Counted from the first letter of the stretch, positions 28,767-36,880 are shown. The stretch is 64,000 nt of DNA from Konateibacter massiliensis (GCF_900184995.1 NZ_LT860099.1:2112332-2176331); one strand, 5' to 3'. Numbers and translations are program-made. Notes: generated by a model not told the origin, from the sequence alone.

Positions 28767-29129
28767 TTATTCGGGTTGAAATGCCAAACTGTAATTCTGC
28801 TTTACCTCCAGCAGCATTTCATCGGTTCTTTTCACAATTTCCTGTATCATTTCCTTGGTTGCATTGTCATAATGGATGCCGCACACAACCGTTACCCTGC
28901 ACAGAAACAGTGCAGACAATTCCTTCGCCCATTTGCTGCTGATGCTGCCTTCCTTATGCCCCCGAAGCTCTGTATATACTTCCTCGTCTCCGTTCTTAAA
29001 AACACTGACGGCGCCGGTGTGGGCAAGTTCTCCGCCTATTAATAAAATGTGTACGTCCTTTGGCATTTTTGTGATAATGGCTTCAACCTTATGCCCATAT
29101 ATCTCTTTTTTTACGATGTACTGTTTCAT
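28767..29129 (-). CDS. lpdD: LpdD-like accessory protein (prenylated-flavin chaperone family)
   Basis: This small soluble protein of 120 residues, MKQYIVKKEIYGHKVEAIITKMPKDVHILLIGG, lies between the UbiX- and UbiD-type genes. It abuts the ubiX stop at 29130. Size and position match LpdD of the gallate decarboxylase operon; databases name the family a prenylated flavin chaperone. I identify it mainly from context and length. Confidence 0.7.
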   Translation of the reverse strand: MKQYIVKKEIYGHKVEAIITKMPKDVHILLIGGELAHTGAVSVFKNGDEEVYTELRGHKEGSISSKWAKELSALFLCRVTVVCGIHYDNATKEMIQEIVKRTDEMLLEVKQNYSLAFQPE

Positions 29130-29696
29130 TCAAACGCCCTCCCACCTCTTGAAGGACTCTCCTTCTATATCAAATTGGTCTAAAATTTTTGCAACAAGGT
29201 GCTTGGAGCAAGCCTCCAGTCCGTCCGGCTCATTATAAAAGCTTAAAACGAGGGGCATAATAACGGCTCCCATACTGCTTAGCTTTTGCATATTCTCAAG
29301 GTGGAGCGTGGAAAACGGACTCTCTCTCACGCCAAGTACAAGTTTTCGCCGCTCCTTCAGCACAACATCCGCCGCGCGAAGCAATAAATTATCGCTGTAA
29401 CCACTGGCAATTCCCGCAACACTTTTCATACTGCAAGGAAGGATAACCATCCCTTTTGTCTTAAAGCTTCCGCTTGCTATCGAAGCACCGATATTTTCAT
29501 TGTTATAAACCACATCCGCCAGTTCACAAAGCTGCTGCAGATTATAGCCTGTCTCACATTTTAACGTCAGCTCTGCTGCCTTGGAGTAAACCAGATGTGT
29601 CTCCACTGCATCTTGATTTTTTAACTGCCGAAGCAGCTCCATTGCCAGTACAATGCCGGAAGCCCCGCTGACTCCCACGATTATTCTGTCTTTCAA
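29130..29696 (-). CDS. ubiX: UbiX-like flavin prenyltransferase (LpdB type)
   Basis: The 188-residue protein has N-terminal VGVSGASGIVLAMELLRQL, the nucleotide loop of UbiX/Pad1. Later segments are VILPCSMKSVAGIASGYSDNLLLRAADVVLKERRKLVLGVRE. The enzyme attaches dimethylallyl to FMN to make the UbiD cofactor. The start is TTG at 29696 with GAGGTG 5 nt upstream. It is the first gene of the operon, divergent from a LysR regulator. Confidence 0.9.
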   Translation of the reverse strand: MKDRIIVGVSGASGIVLAMELLRQLKNQDAVETHLVYSKAAELTLKCETGYNLQQLCELADVVYNNENIGASIASGSFKTKGMVILPCSMKSVAGIASGYSDNLLLRAADVVLKERRKLVLGVRESPFSTLHLENMQKLSSMGAVIMPLVLSFYNEPDGLEACSKHLVAKILDQFDIEGESFKRWEGV

Positions 29697-29745
29697 TACG
29701 ACACCTCACATTTTTTCTATTTTGGCCTGTCTAAACTGTAACCAT

Positions 29746-29810
29746 TTTATAATTAAAATACAGTGCAATCAATTCACTTTTTGTGCTATACTATTCCATA
29801 ATAGAATAGT
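29746..29810. promoter_or_regulatory. LysR-type binding site and divergent promoter region
   Basis: The palindrome ACTATTC-N7-GAATAGT (29790-29810) lies between ubiX and the divergent lysR. A TATAAA -10-like hexamer for ubiX (29751-29746, minus) puts the palindrome centre near -60, usual for LysR activation. TATACT (29787-29792, plus) overlaps the palindrome and may be the regulator's own -10, implying autoregulation. Confidence 0.6.
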
Positions 29811-29835
29811 TTAAAAGGGGGCTTCTTGTCAGATT

Positions 29836-30747
29836 ATGAATATAGATCGTTTGAAATACTTTTTAGATTTGTCAAAAACATTGAATTATACAGAGACGGC
29901 AGAACAGTTTTTTACGACGCAAGGGAACATTTCCAAGCAGATAATCGCCTTGGAAAAAGAACTGGATACCCTTCTATTTTCCCGCGAACACAGGAAAATA
30001 GCATTGACTCCTGCGGGGAAGGCTTTGCTGCCTTACGCAGAAAAGATTTTATCTGATTATGAAGAATTTCAGGCGGCATTGATTCCGTTCCAAAATCCAA
30101 ATCATTCCATCCTAAAAATCGGTACTATTCCGGTGATGCGAAATTATAAGGTTGCAGGACTGATATCCAAGTTTCACCAAAATTATCCTGATATTTTGCT
30201 GGATGTAACAGAGGTGGAGAGTATTTATCTTTTAAAAGAACTGGATTTAGGCACCTATGATATTGCGTTTGTCCGCATATTTGATCTCAATTCCAATCAC
30301 TATGAAAAAATTACAGCCGGATATGATGAGTTTGCCGCGGTGCTTCCAATCACCCATCCTCTCTCTGACAGAGAAAAAATCTCTCTTACAGAGCTAAAGG
30401 AGGAGAGCTTTTATCAACTGGATCAGAGCACACAGCTTATCAACCAGTTTTATTTCCTCTGCAACAAAGCAGGCTTCAAGCCAAAGCTCAACTATACCGG
30501 AACTCATATAGACAATATATTAGATTTTGTTTCAAACGGGATGGGAGTTTCTCTCATGATGGGAAATGCGATTCGTGCATTGAATGTACCGGGAATTTCC
30601 GTTGTACCTTTAGATATTACGTTAAAGAGCGAGCTTGCTTTCATCCGTTCTAAGCACCAGAAACCGTCTGCTGCTTCCAATTACTTCTGGAAGTATTTGT
30701 CGCATCTGCTGAGTCATGTACATGAGAACAAAGCGGACAAGTCGTGA
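29836..30747 (+). CDS. LysR-family regulator, probable activator of the gallate-type operon
   Basis: The 303-residue plus-strand protein has an N-terminal winged helix (MNIDRLKYFLDLSKTLNYTETAEQFFTTQGNISKQIIALEKEL, 1-43) and an effector domain (~90-290). It is divergent from ubiX with a palindrome in the shared region. In Lactiplantibacillus the tannin/gallate genes are also under a LysR regulator (TanR), so the effector may be gallate. The ligand is inferred, not seen. Confidence 0.88.
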   Translation: MNIDRLKYFLDLSKTLNYTETAEQFFTTQGNISKQIIALEKELDTLLFSREHRKIALTPAGKALLPYAEKILSDYEEFQAALIPFQNPNHSILKIGTIPVMRNYKVAGLISKFHQNYPDILLDVTEVESIYLLKELDLGTYDIAFVRIFDLNSNHYEKITAGYDEFAAVLPITHPLSDREKISLTELKEESFYQLDQSTQLINQFYFLCNKAGFKPKLNYTGTHIDNILDFVSNGMGVSLMMGNAIRALNVPGISVVPLDITLKSELAFIRSKHQKPSAASNYFWKYLSHLLSHVHENKADKS

Positions 30748-30777
30748 CATCTTCCACTTGCATTCGTGCGCATAAAT
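30745..30777 (-). repeat. Intergenic repeat, copy C (partial)
   Basis: The minus-strand end TTATTTATGCGCAC and the following AGTGGAAG match the end of copy A (40298-40417). Like copies A and B, it directly abuts a strong hairpin, here the terminator at 30778-30826. Confidence 0.5.
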
Positions 30778-30826
30778 AAAAAGCGAAGTTAAAATGTTCA
30801 AATTACATTTTAACTCCGCTTTTTTA
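30778..30826. terminator. Bidirectional terminator between lysR and the YbaK-family gene
   Basis: AAAAAGCGAAGTTAAAATG pairs with CATTTTAACTCCGCTTTTT, with an A-run before and a T-run after. It can serve both convergent genes. Confidence 0.92.
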
Positions 30827-30856
30827 TTGGTGAGCCATATTGCCCGTCGCTTCCTC

Positions 30857-31348
30857 TTATCGGATATATGCAGTTCCAAAAAAATTTCCGCGGTGCTCAA
30901 CTACGCGCTTTAACTCCGCATAGCTAAGCCACACCGTTGCATCATTCTCATTCGGATGAACACCGATAACCGGCTCGTCAATCAAGTCTTTATCAAACCA
31001 GACCTCCACGCTGTTATCCTCATTGTTTATCACACCAAGAGGTGTCACGGAGCCTTTGGAAAGTCCCAGCTGCCGCATCAGCCTCTCCTCCGAAGCAAAG
31101 CTTAAGCGGGAGCTTCCAATTCTATCTTTCAGGTCCTTTAAGTCCACCTGCTTGTCCTGACGCAAGGTGATAAGATAGTGTTTTTTCCCGTTGTCATTTC
31201 TAAGAAACAGGTTCTTTGCTATCTTATCCTTGTGGGGAATATCAAATTCCTCTAGCTCCTCTATCGTAAAAATAGGAGGATGTTCCGAAACCTTATAGGA
31301 AATATGAAGTTCATCCAAATATGCATAAACCTTTTCTTTTTTACTCAA
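30857..31348 (-). CDS. YbaK/ProX-family aminoacyl-tRNA deacylase
   Basis: The 163-residue protein matches free-standing editing domains that clear Ala (or Cys) from tRNA-Pro. Characteristic segments are KNLFLRNDNGKKHYLITLRQDKQVDLKDLKDRIGSSRLSFAS and SVTPLGVINN, with the catalytic Lys likely in the KNLFLR strand. It is 17 bp after aspS in the same direction, so it may ride on the T-box-controlled transcript. A translation-fidelity role is expected; the exact mischarged substrate is not determinable. Confidence 0.85.
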   Translation of the reverse strand: MSKKEKVYAYLDELHISYKVSEHPPIFTIEELEEFDIPHKDKIAKNLFLRNDNGKKHYLITLRQDKQVDLKDLKDRIGSSRLSFASEERLMRQLGLSKGSVTPLGVINNEDNSVEVWFDKDLIDEPVIGVHPNENDATVWLSYAELKRVVEHRGNFFGTAYIR

Positions 31349-31365
31349 TTTTGCCTCCTGATAAG

Positions 31366-33114
31366 TTACCTTATTTTGATGTGAACCTCACGAAGCTGCA
31401 TTTCGGATACCTCGTTCGGTGCTCCGCACATCAAATCCTGTGCATTTCCGTTCATCGGGAACGGAATAATCTCACGGATATTCTCTTCATTTCTAAGAAG
31501 CATAATCATACGGTCAACACCCGGTGCCATTCCTGCATGAGGCGGAGCTCCAAACTGGAATGCATTGTAAAGTGCACCGAACTTATCCTTTAAATCTTCC
31601 TCTGTATAGCCGGCAATCTCAAATGCCTTTACCATGATATCCAGGTTGTGGTTTCTCACGGCACCGGAGGATAATTCCACGCCGTTGCACACGATATCAT
31701 ACTGGTAAGCCAGAATATCAAGCGGGTCTTTTGTATTTAACGCCTCAAGTCCTCCCTGCGGCATGGAGAAAGGATTATGGGTAAAGATAATCTGCTTTGC
31801 TTCCTTGTCATACTCAAACATCGGGAAGTCATTTACGAAGCAGAAGCGGTATGCATTCTTCTCCAATATATCCAAACGCTCTGCAAGTTCTGTACGAAGC
31901 TGCCCTGCATAATGTGCCGCACGGTCCTCCTTGTCAGCGATAAAGAAAATCGTATCTTCTGCTTCCAAGCCTGCTATCTGCGCAATCTCACTCTTTCTGT
32001 CATCCGGAATAAATTTGTCAATCGGTCCCTTGTAGCTCATATCCTCTAAAACTTCCAGATAACCTAAACCGCCCATTCCGATGGAGGTTGCAAATTTCAG
32101 AAGCTTTTCGTGGAAGCCTTTGGACTGCTTTCCATGAATCTTGATTGCACGCACGGTCTTACCGTGGAACGGTGTAAAGGTACAGTTCTGGAAAAATTCC
32201 GTCACATCTACAATTTTAAGCGGGTTACGAAGGTCTGGTTTATCTGTACCGTACTCAAGCATAGCCTGCTTGTAGCTGATAATCGGATATGGTGCCTTTG
32301 TCACTTCAAAGCCTTCCGGCGCAAATTTTTCAAACGTTGCTGTCAGCACTTCCTCGCCTGCACGGAAAACATCTTCCTGTGTCGCAAAGCTCATCTCAAA
32401 GTCCAACTGATAGAACTCGCCCGGTGAACGGTCTGCTCTCGCATCCTCGTCACGGAAACATGGAGCTATCTGGAAATACTTGTCAAACCCGGATACCATA
32501 AGAAGCTGCTTATACTGCTGTGGTGCCTGAGGCAATGCATAAAATTTTCCTTTGAATTTACGGGACGGCACAATATAATCTCTTGCTCCTTCCGGTGAGG
32601 AAGCGCAAAGAATCGGCGTCTGAATTTCCAAAAATTCCATGTCTGTCATTTTCTGTCTTAAAAAGCTGATTACCTCGGAACGGAAAATAATATTATCCTT
32701 CACCTTCTTGTTACGAAGATCCAAATAACGGTGCTTTAAGCGCAAGTCCTCACGGATTTCCTTTGAACTTGCAATCTCAAACGGAAGCTGTTTGTACACT
32801 TTTCCGAGCACTTCCACGGTAGTCGCCTCTAACTCAATTGTTCCGGTCGGAATCTTCGGATTGAAGGTCTCCTCATCACGATGCTGAACCGGTCCTTCTA
32901 TACTGATACAGTCCTCTTTGCTAATTCCGTCCAAAAGATTTGTATCACGCATAACAACCTGCATTACCCCGTACATATCCCTTAAATCAATAAAGGATAC
33001 ACCGCCGTGGTCACGGATATTTTCTACCCAGCCTGCAATCTTCAAGGTCTGTCCGATGTCGCCCTCTCCAATGTTGTTCATTGTTTTGTTACGATAAGTG
33101 TTTGATGTGTTCAT
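31366..33114 (-). CDS. aspS: Aspartyl-tRNA synthetase
   Basis: The start ATG at 33114 follows GGAGGAAAA; an upstream in-frame ATG at 33174 lies in the leader. This gives 582 residues of the bacterial type: anticodon-binding OB fold (MNNIGEGDIGQTLKIAGWVENIRDHGGVSFIDLRD), class II motif 2 FRDEDARADRSPGEFYQLDFE, the inserted GAD domain, and motif 3 GMAPGVDRMIMLL. A T-box leader controls it, and the specifier reads AAC (Asn). This hints at a non-discriminating enzyme that also makes Asp-tRNA-Asn for a GatCAB amidotransferase. That is inferred from the leader and not proven by the protein. Confidence 0.97.
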   Translation of the reverse strand: MNTSNTYRNKTMNNIGEGDIGQTLKIAGWVENIRDHGGVSFIDLRDMYGVMQVVMRDTNLLDGISKEDCISIEGPVQHRDEETFNPKIPTGTIELEATTVEVLGKVYKQLPFEIASSKEIREDLRLKHRYLDLRNKKVKDNIIFRSEVISFLRQKMTDMEFLEIQTPILCASSPEGARDYIVPSRKFKGKFYALPQAPQQYKQLLMVSGFDKYFQIAPCFRDEDARADRSPGEFYQLDFEMSFATQEDVFRAGEEVLTATFEKFAPEGFEVTKAPYPIISYKQAMLEYGTDKPDLRNPLKIVDVTEFFQNCTFTPFHGKTVRAIKIHGKQSKGFHEKLLKFATSIGMGGLGYLEVLEDMSYKGPIDKFIPDDRKSEIAQIAGLEAEDTIFFIADKEDRAAHYAGQLRTELAERLDILEKNAYRFCFVNDFPMFEYDKEAKQIIFTHNPFSMPQGGLEALNTKDPLDILAYQYDIVCNGVELSSGAVRNHNLDIMVKAFEIAGYTEEDLKDKFGALYNAFQFGAPPHAGMAPGVDRMIMLLRNEENIREIIPFPMNGNAQDLMCGAPNEVSEMQLREVHIKIR

Positions 33115-33138
33115 AAATTTTCCTCCAATATATATTAT

Positions 33139-33173
33139 AAGTGTGCCTTGGCACATTTTGCGCCTAATGCGCA
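33139..33173 (-). repeat. Intergenic repeat, copy D (short), in the aspS leader
   Basis: On the minus strand TGCGCATTAGGCGCA and TGTGCCAAGGCACACTT form two small hairpins. The GGCGCAA..TGTG...CACACTT end matches copy B (43341-43450), with the middle missing. It lies between the T-box terminator and the aspS ribosome site. Confidence 0.45.
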
Positions 33174-33223
33174 TCAGTCGTTTTATATCATAGAAAATTC
33201 AAAAATCTTCCATAGATACAAAA

Positions 33224-33506
33224 AAATGTCCATCCTAAACGAATTAATCGTTCAGGACGAACATGTTATGTCCGCGGTACCACCTGATTTACTGTTATAC
33301 AGTCACTCATCGGTTCAATCATAAACCCTGCTGTTGTCGCACAGCTAACGGCGCACCTACTGATTGCGGTTCTTCTGCAAGCACCTCAAATGTTCAGATT
33401 GCAGCTGGTAAAGTGTTATTCGCATAAATTCATTTTATGGAGTTCGCACTGTCCTCCACTCACTGAAAACGATAATTTATGCTACTTCTCTTCGTCATCG
33501 CTATAT
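33224..33506 (-). ncRNA. T-box riboswitch upstream of aspS (specifier read as AAC, Asn)
   Basis: On the minus strand, stem I begins with the loop-E AGTA (GAAGTAGCATAAATT) and returns through AATTTATGC-GAA-T-AAC-A. In other T-boxes the specifier follows GAA plus one base, which here gives AAC. AGTGCGAACTCC is the distal conserved loop. The T-box core AGGTGGTACCGCGG lies at 33285-33272. It is followed by a terminator hairpin (CCTGAACGA / TCGTTTAGG) and T7 (33229-33223). Uncharged tRNA should stabilise the antiterminator and raise aspS expression. Confidence 0.9.
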
Positions 33507-33512
33507 CTTCAA

Positions 33513-33541
33513 ATTATATAATAACGGTCGTAAGTTGTCAA
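33513..33541 (-). promoter_or_regulatory. Promoter of the T-box/aspS transcript
   Basis: Consensus TTGACA (33541-33536), a 17-nt spacer and TATAAT (33518-33513) on the minus strand, with the expected start near 33506. Confidence 0.9.
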
Positions 33542-33590
33542 CGGCTATTATAGCAGAGTTCCGGAGCTCAGTTTAAGTTTTTAATTTGGT

Positions 33591-34364
33591 CTAGTTCACC
33601 CATTTGTAGAATGAATAAGTTGAAACCTGCTCGGTTTTTGTGTACTTATCCGTGTATGTAACTCTTATATAAGTATAAGCCAATGCCGGATTTCTCCAGT
33701 AATTGTATTTATAATCTCTATAAGAGGATGTATAGCTATAGTTAGAAGAACTTACTTCTGTTCCAAATGTTATTTTTTTCTTATTCTTGATGGTTGTATA
33801 AACTACGTCGTCTTTCGCTTTATTATATACGCCATACTCAAGCTTTTTTAACTTATAGCCTTTTGCCATACTTATACTTACTTTACCTGATTTAGCAGTC
33901 AATAATCTTGAATTCAAATCAGTCTCGCTAAGATAATTTTTATTTCCCAGCTTTAAGCTCTTCATAGGAAGATCGCTCTTTGCATATACCGTAATCTTTT
34001 TTGAACTTTCTTTTACTCCGCTTGCATTGTAAATATCAAAGCTTACTTTATATGTTCCTTCCTTTGATGCATACATAGTAATAGTCGCACTACTTTCATT
34101 CTCTTTTTCTTCTGCATCAAATGAATTATATTGATATGTCTGTTTTGCCTTTAAATTCTTACTACTTGACTTTAAGTTTTTAATTGAGTAGCCATATGCA
34201 GGTAAATCAAAACTTACAGTGTCTGAAATATTTGGCATAACCCTAACTTTTGATGGTACTGCTACCTTACCTGTTGCCTCCACCTGATTAGCAGGAACTA
34301 GGAATAATCCTAATGCAAGCGTCAACGCAAGGAAAGCGGCAAAAATTCTTTTTGTAATCTTCAT
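33591..34364 (-). CDS. Secreted protein of unknown function
   Basis: The 257-residue protein has a clear signal peptide MKITKRIFAAFLALTLALGLFLVPANQVEA, cleavage near A-T-G. The mature part is Ser/Lys/Tyr-rich with predicted beta strands, and its C-terminal third is Tyr-rich (SSNYSYTSSYRDYKYNYWRNP). There is no lipobox, anchor motif or enzyme signature. It is monocistronic with a strong promoter (34424-34452). I do not recognise the family; a cell-surface or matrix role is only a guess. Confidence 0.75.
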   Translation of the reverse strand: MKITKRIFAAFLALTLALGLFLVPANQVEATGKVAVPSKVRVMPNISDTVSFDLPAYGYSIKNLKSSSKNLKAKQTYQYNSFDAEEKENESSATITMYASKEGTYKVSFDIYNASGVKESSKKITVYAKSDLPMKSLKLGNKNYLSETDLNSRLLTAKSGKVSISMAKGYKLKKLEYGVYNKAKDDVVYTTIKNKKKITFGTEVSSSNYSYTSSYRDYKYNYWRNPALAYTYIRVTYTDKYTKTEQVSTYSFYKWVN

Positions 34365-34423
34365 ATCTTATTCTCCCTCTCGTAATAAATATTAATTTTT
34401 ATTTATAAATAGTTACAAAAAAT

Positions 34424-34452
34424 ATTGTATTAGATTTGGAATATTATGTCAA
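34424..34452 (-). promoter_or_regulatory. Promoter of the secreted-protein gene
   Basis: TTGACA (34452-34447), a 17-nt spacer and TACAAT (34429-34424) on the minus strand. Direct repeats with core TTCACAAAAT lie immediately upstream (about 34453-34480) and could bind a regulator. Confidence 0.8.
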
Positions 34453-34482
34453 TATTTTGTGAACATTTTGTGAATGTTTTGC

Positions 34483-34513
34483 AAAAAAGAGAAGAACTAT
34501 TCGTTCTCCTCTT
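34483..34513 (-). terminator. Terminator after the rhodanese-TtcA gene
   Basis: AGAGGAGAAC-GAATA-GTTCTTCTCT on the minus strand is followed by TTTTTTG. Confidence 0.88.
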
Positions 34514-34530
34514 CACGGTTCAGCCATACC

Positions 34531-34679
34531 ATTCATAATGTGCCGAAATATACAAATATTCCAAGTATTTTACTTCATAATTGGCACATTATTCATGTAG
34601 GGCGTCCGCCCTATAGAAATGATTCTACAAAACGTCCTTAGAGTGTAAACACTCACGGTCATTTTGCCGAATCATTTCT
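34531..34679 (-). other. Structured intergenic element, three nested or adjacent stems
   Basis: Three inverted repeats lie in the 3' region of the rhodanese-TtcA gene, before its terminator. ATAATGTGCC (34535-34544) pairs with GGCACATTAT (34583-34592). TAGGGCG-TC-CGCCCTA lies near 34600-34613. AGAAATGATTC (34615-34625) pairs with GAATCATTTCT (34669-34679), with inner CAAAACG..CC / GG..CATTTTG and GAGTGT / ACACTC pairing that extends it. The last stem overlaps the gene's stop codon. It could be a structured RNA or a repeat element. Confidence 0.5.
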
Positions 34680-35826
34680 GCATGGCTGAACTGTTATTGT
34701 CATACTCTTCTAAAAAGTGATGCTTCTCTCCCTGCTTTTTATAAGCAATTACCGTACTTAAATTAACATTTTCCACGCTGCGGAAAATATTGGCCTCAAT
34801 GTACGGATTGGTTTTCTTGAGACTGGCAATCAAATCCTTAATCTCTGTTCGCTTGGAAACCGCACTTCCGTCCACCCGGCAGGCGGTGCAGTCATCAGTG
34901 AAGCGGCAGGCACATTGAATAAAACGCAAGTTGTTGTAGTCTCTCCAGCTCTTGATGTCCTCCTCGCGTATCAGATACATCGGACGTATCAGCTCCATGC
35001 CTTCAAAATTCGTGCTGTGAAGCTTCGGCATCATCGTCTGAATCTGCGCGCCGTACAGCATTCCCATAAGTATCGTCTCAATGACGTCATCATAATGGTG
35101 TCCCAGTGCAATCTTGTTGCAGCCAAGCTCCTTCGCCTTACTGTAAAGGTGACCTCTTCTCATTCTGGCGCACAAATAACACGGAGATTTTTCAACCTCG
35201 TATACCGCCTCAAATATATCACTCTCGAATACCGTAATCGGTATATTTAAAAGCTTCGCATTTTTCTCAATGACCTGTCTGTTTGTCTCATTATAGCCCG
35301 GGTCCATAACGAGAAATACCACCTCAAAGTTCACCTTTCGATAGCGCTTCAGTTCCTGAAACAGCTTTGCCATAAGCATGGAATCCTTACCACCCGAAAT
35401 ACAGACTGCTATTTTATCGCCTTCCTGTACCAGCTCGTATTCCTTCACAGCCTTTGTGAACCTGCTCATAATCTCCTTATGAAACTTCTTCTGGATGCTT
35501 CGCTCTATTTCCTCGTAGCGTTTTTCTTCCTTAAAGCTTTCAATCAGCCACCTTCCGTAGCCGCCCTCCAGATTGTAGGCTTCGTAGCCCTTCTCTGTAA
35601 GTTCCCTTGCCGCGTCCTCACTTATGATGCCCTTCATGCAGTAAAGAATAATCTTTTTATCCCTCGGAAGGCTGTCCATGCTTTCCATAAGCTTGTCCTC
35701 ACTTATGTTCACCGCCCCCGGTATAAAACCATGCTGGTAGGCGACGCTGTCTCGCATGTCAATCAAATCATATTCCTCGGATTGTAATTGTTTCATCTGT
35801 TCCACTGTTATATTTAATGTTTTCAC
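34672..35826 (-). CDS. Rhodanese-TtcA-like fusion, ATP-dependent sulfur-transfer protein
   Basis: The 384-residue protein has an N-terminal rhodanese domain (1-~100) with persulfide Cys63 in LYCMKGIISED. The PP-loop ATPase domain follows, with SGGKDS at 144-149 and Cys216/Cys219 in SPCYLCARMRRG. A further Cys cluster, CACRFTDDCTAC, lies near 305-316. TtcA enzymes thiolate cytidine-32 of tRNA with an Fe-S cluster. The fused rhodanese probably presents the sulfur. The start is GTG at 35826 with GGAG 7 nt upstream. It lies just downstream of the sulfide-producing asr genes but has its own promoter. The exact tRNA target is unproven. Confidence 0.85.
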   Translation of the reverse strand: MKTLNITVEQMKQLQSEEYDLIDMRDSVAYQHGFIPGAVNISEDKLMESMDSLPRDKKIILYCMKGIISEDAARELTEKGYEAYNLEGGYGRWLIESFKEEKRYEEIERSIQKKFHKEIMSRFTKAVKEYELVQEGDKIAVCISGGKDSMLMAKLFQELKRYRKVNFEVVFLVMDPGYNETNRQVIEKNAKLLNIPITVFESDIFEAVYEVEKSPCYLCARMRRGHLYSKAKELGCNKIALGHHYDDVIETILMGMLYGAQIQTMMPKLHSTNFEGMELIRPMYLIREEDIKSWRDYNNLRFIQCACRFTDDCTACRVDGSAVSKRTEIKDLIASLKKTNPYIEANIFRSVENVNLSTVIAYKKQGEKHHFLEEYDNNSSAMQK

Positions 35827-35864
35827 TTTATCACTCCACGTTTGCTGTTGATATATCCGGATTG

Positions 35865-35893
35865 ATTATACTAGCATTTTGCAGCGAAAGCAA
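35865..35893 (-). promoter_or_regulatory. Promoter of the rhodanese-TtcA gene
   Basis: TTGCTT (35893-35888), a 17-nt spacer and TATAAT (35870-35865) on the minus strand, in the short gap after asrC. Confidence 0.7.
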
Positions 35894-35900
35894 TTACATT

Positions 35901-36866
35901 TTATTTATAGGTGACGCCACCCCAGTAAATACGTTCGGTTACCTCTGCAATCTCAGGCAGTTCTACATCCTTGAGTGCCCACTTCTTAAATTCCTCAAAT
36001 CCGGTTCTGTCCACAATATAGCCGATATGTTCCTTGCCGCCGGGTGCATCCGGGTCAATGTATTTCTTCACATAATCGTATGTGTTTTTCACAATTTTGA
36101 TAATGCTCTCCTCGTCCGCCCATTTGATAAAATCCTCGCCCAAACGGGGATTTTTCTTTCCTGTTCTGCCTAAAAGTGTAAGCCTGTAATACTTTTTTTC
36201 ACTTCTTGTCCATGCCATATTGGGACAGCTAAGTACACATTCACCACAGCCGATGCATTTATGTTCATCTCTCTGCGGTCTGTAATTTACAAACTGCAAC
36301 GCACCCACCGACTTCTTCGCACATGCCTTGACACAGGCTTGGCAGCTGATACATCTCTCCGGTTCAAACTGAGGCACCGTCATTCCGAGAATACCAAAAT
36401 CATGCATCCTCACCTTGGCACAGTCGTTTGAGCAGCCGGTAAAAGCAATCTTAAAGTGCAAATCATTCGGAAAAATCGCTTTCTCCATTTTCTTTGCAAA
36501 CGCTGTTGTCTCATAGCACGCATAAGGACAGACGCTGTTTCCCACGCAGGCAGTTATGTTTCTCGTTCCGGAAGCGCTGTAGCCTTCTCCCTCTGCCGTC
36601 TGGTTGATGCCCATTCCCTCAATAATCGGCTGTAAAAGCTCATTCACCTCATCGATTTTCTCAAATGGGATACCCAATATTTCAAAGCCCTGACGCACTG
36701 TTATATGAATTGTTCCGTTTCCGTAGGTATCTGCGATATGCTGAATCATGGACAGATATTTTGCGTCCATTCGTCCGCCCGGCACTCTGATTCTGGAGGC
36801 AGTAATCCCGCGCTCCTTGGAGACACGAAACGCATTCTTTTTTAATTTTTTTGTGTTCATATCCAT
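35901..36866 (-). CDS. asrC: Anaerobic sulfite reductase subunit C (siroheme catalytic subunit)
   Basis: The 321-residue protein has siroheme/[4Fe-4S] ligands in ITACVGNSVCPYACYETT and IAFTGCSNDCAKV (Cys-X5-Cys and Cys-X3-Cys). A ferredoxin pair, CISCQACVKAC and CIGCGECVLSCP, follows at ~165-215. It reduces sulfite to sulfide with six electrons delivered by AsrA/AsrB. It is the last gene of the FNT-asrA-asrB-asrC run, 14 bp after asrB. Confidence 0.95.
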   Translation of the reverse strand: MDMNTKKLKKNAFRVSKERGITASRIRVPGGRMDAKYLSMIQHIADTYGNGTIHITVRQGFEILGIPFEKIDEVNELLQPIIEGMGINQTAEGEGYSASGTRNITACVGNSVCPYACYETTAFAKKMEKAIFPNDLHFKIAFTGCSNDCAKVRMHDFGILGMTVPQFEPERCISCQACVKACAKKSVGALQFVNYRPQRDEHKCIGCGECVLSCPNMAWTRSEKKYYRLTLLGRTGKKNPRLGEDFIKWADEESIIKIVKNTYDYVKKYIDPDAPGGKEHIGYIVDRTGFEEFKKWALKDVELPEIAEVTERIYWGGVTYK

Positions 36867-36880
36867 ATTTTCCTACCTCC

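Noticed and set aside
24460-29696. One operon from ubiX through the two-component system to the tannase-like gene
   Set aside because: A strong terminator at 26398-26428 separates the decarboxylase operon from the response regulator gene.
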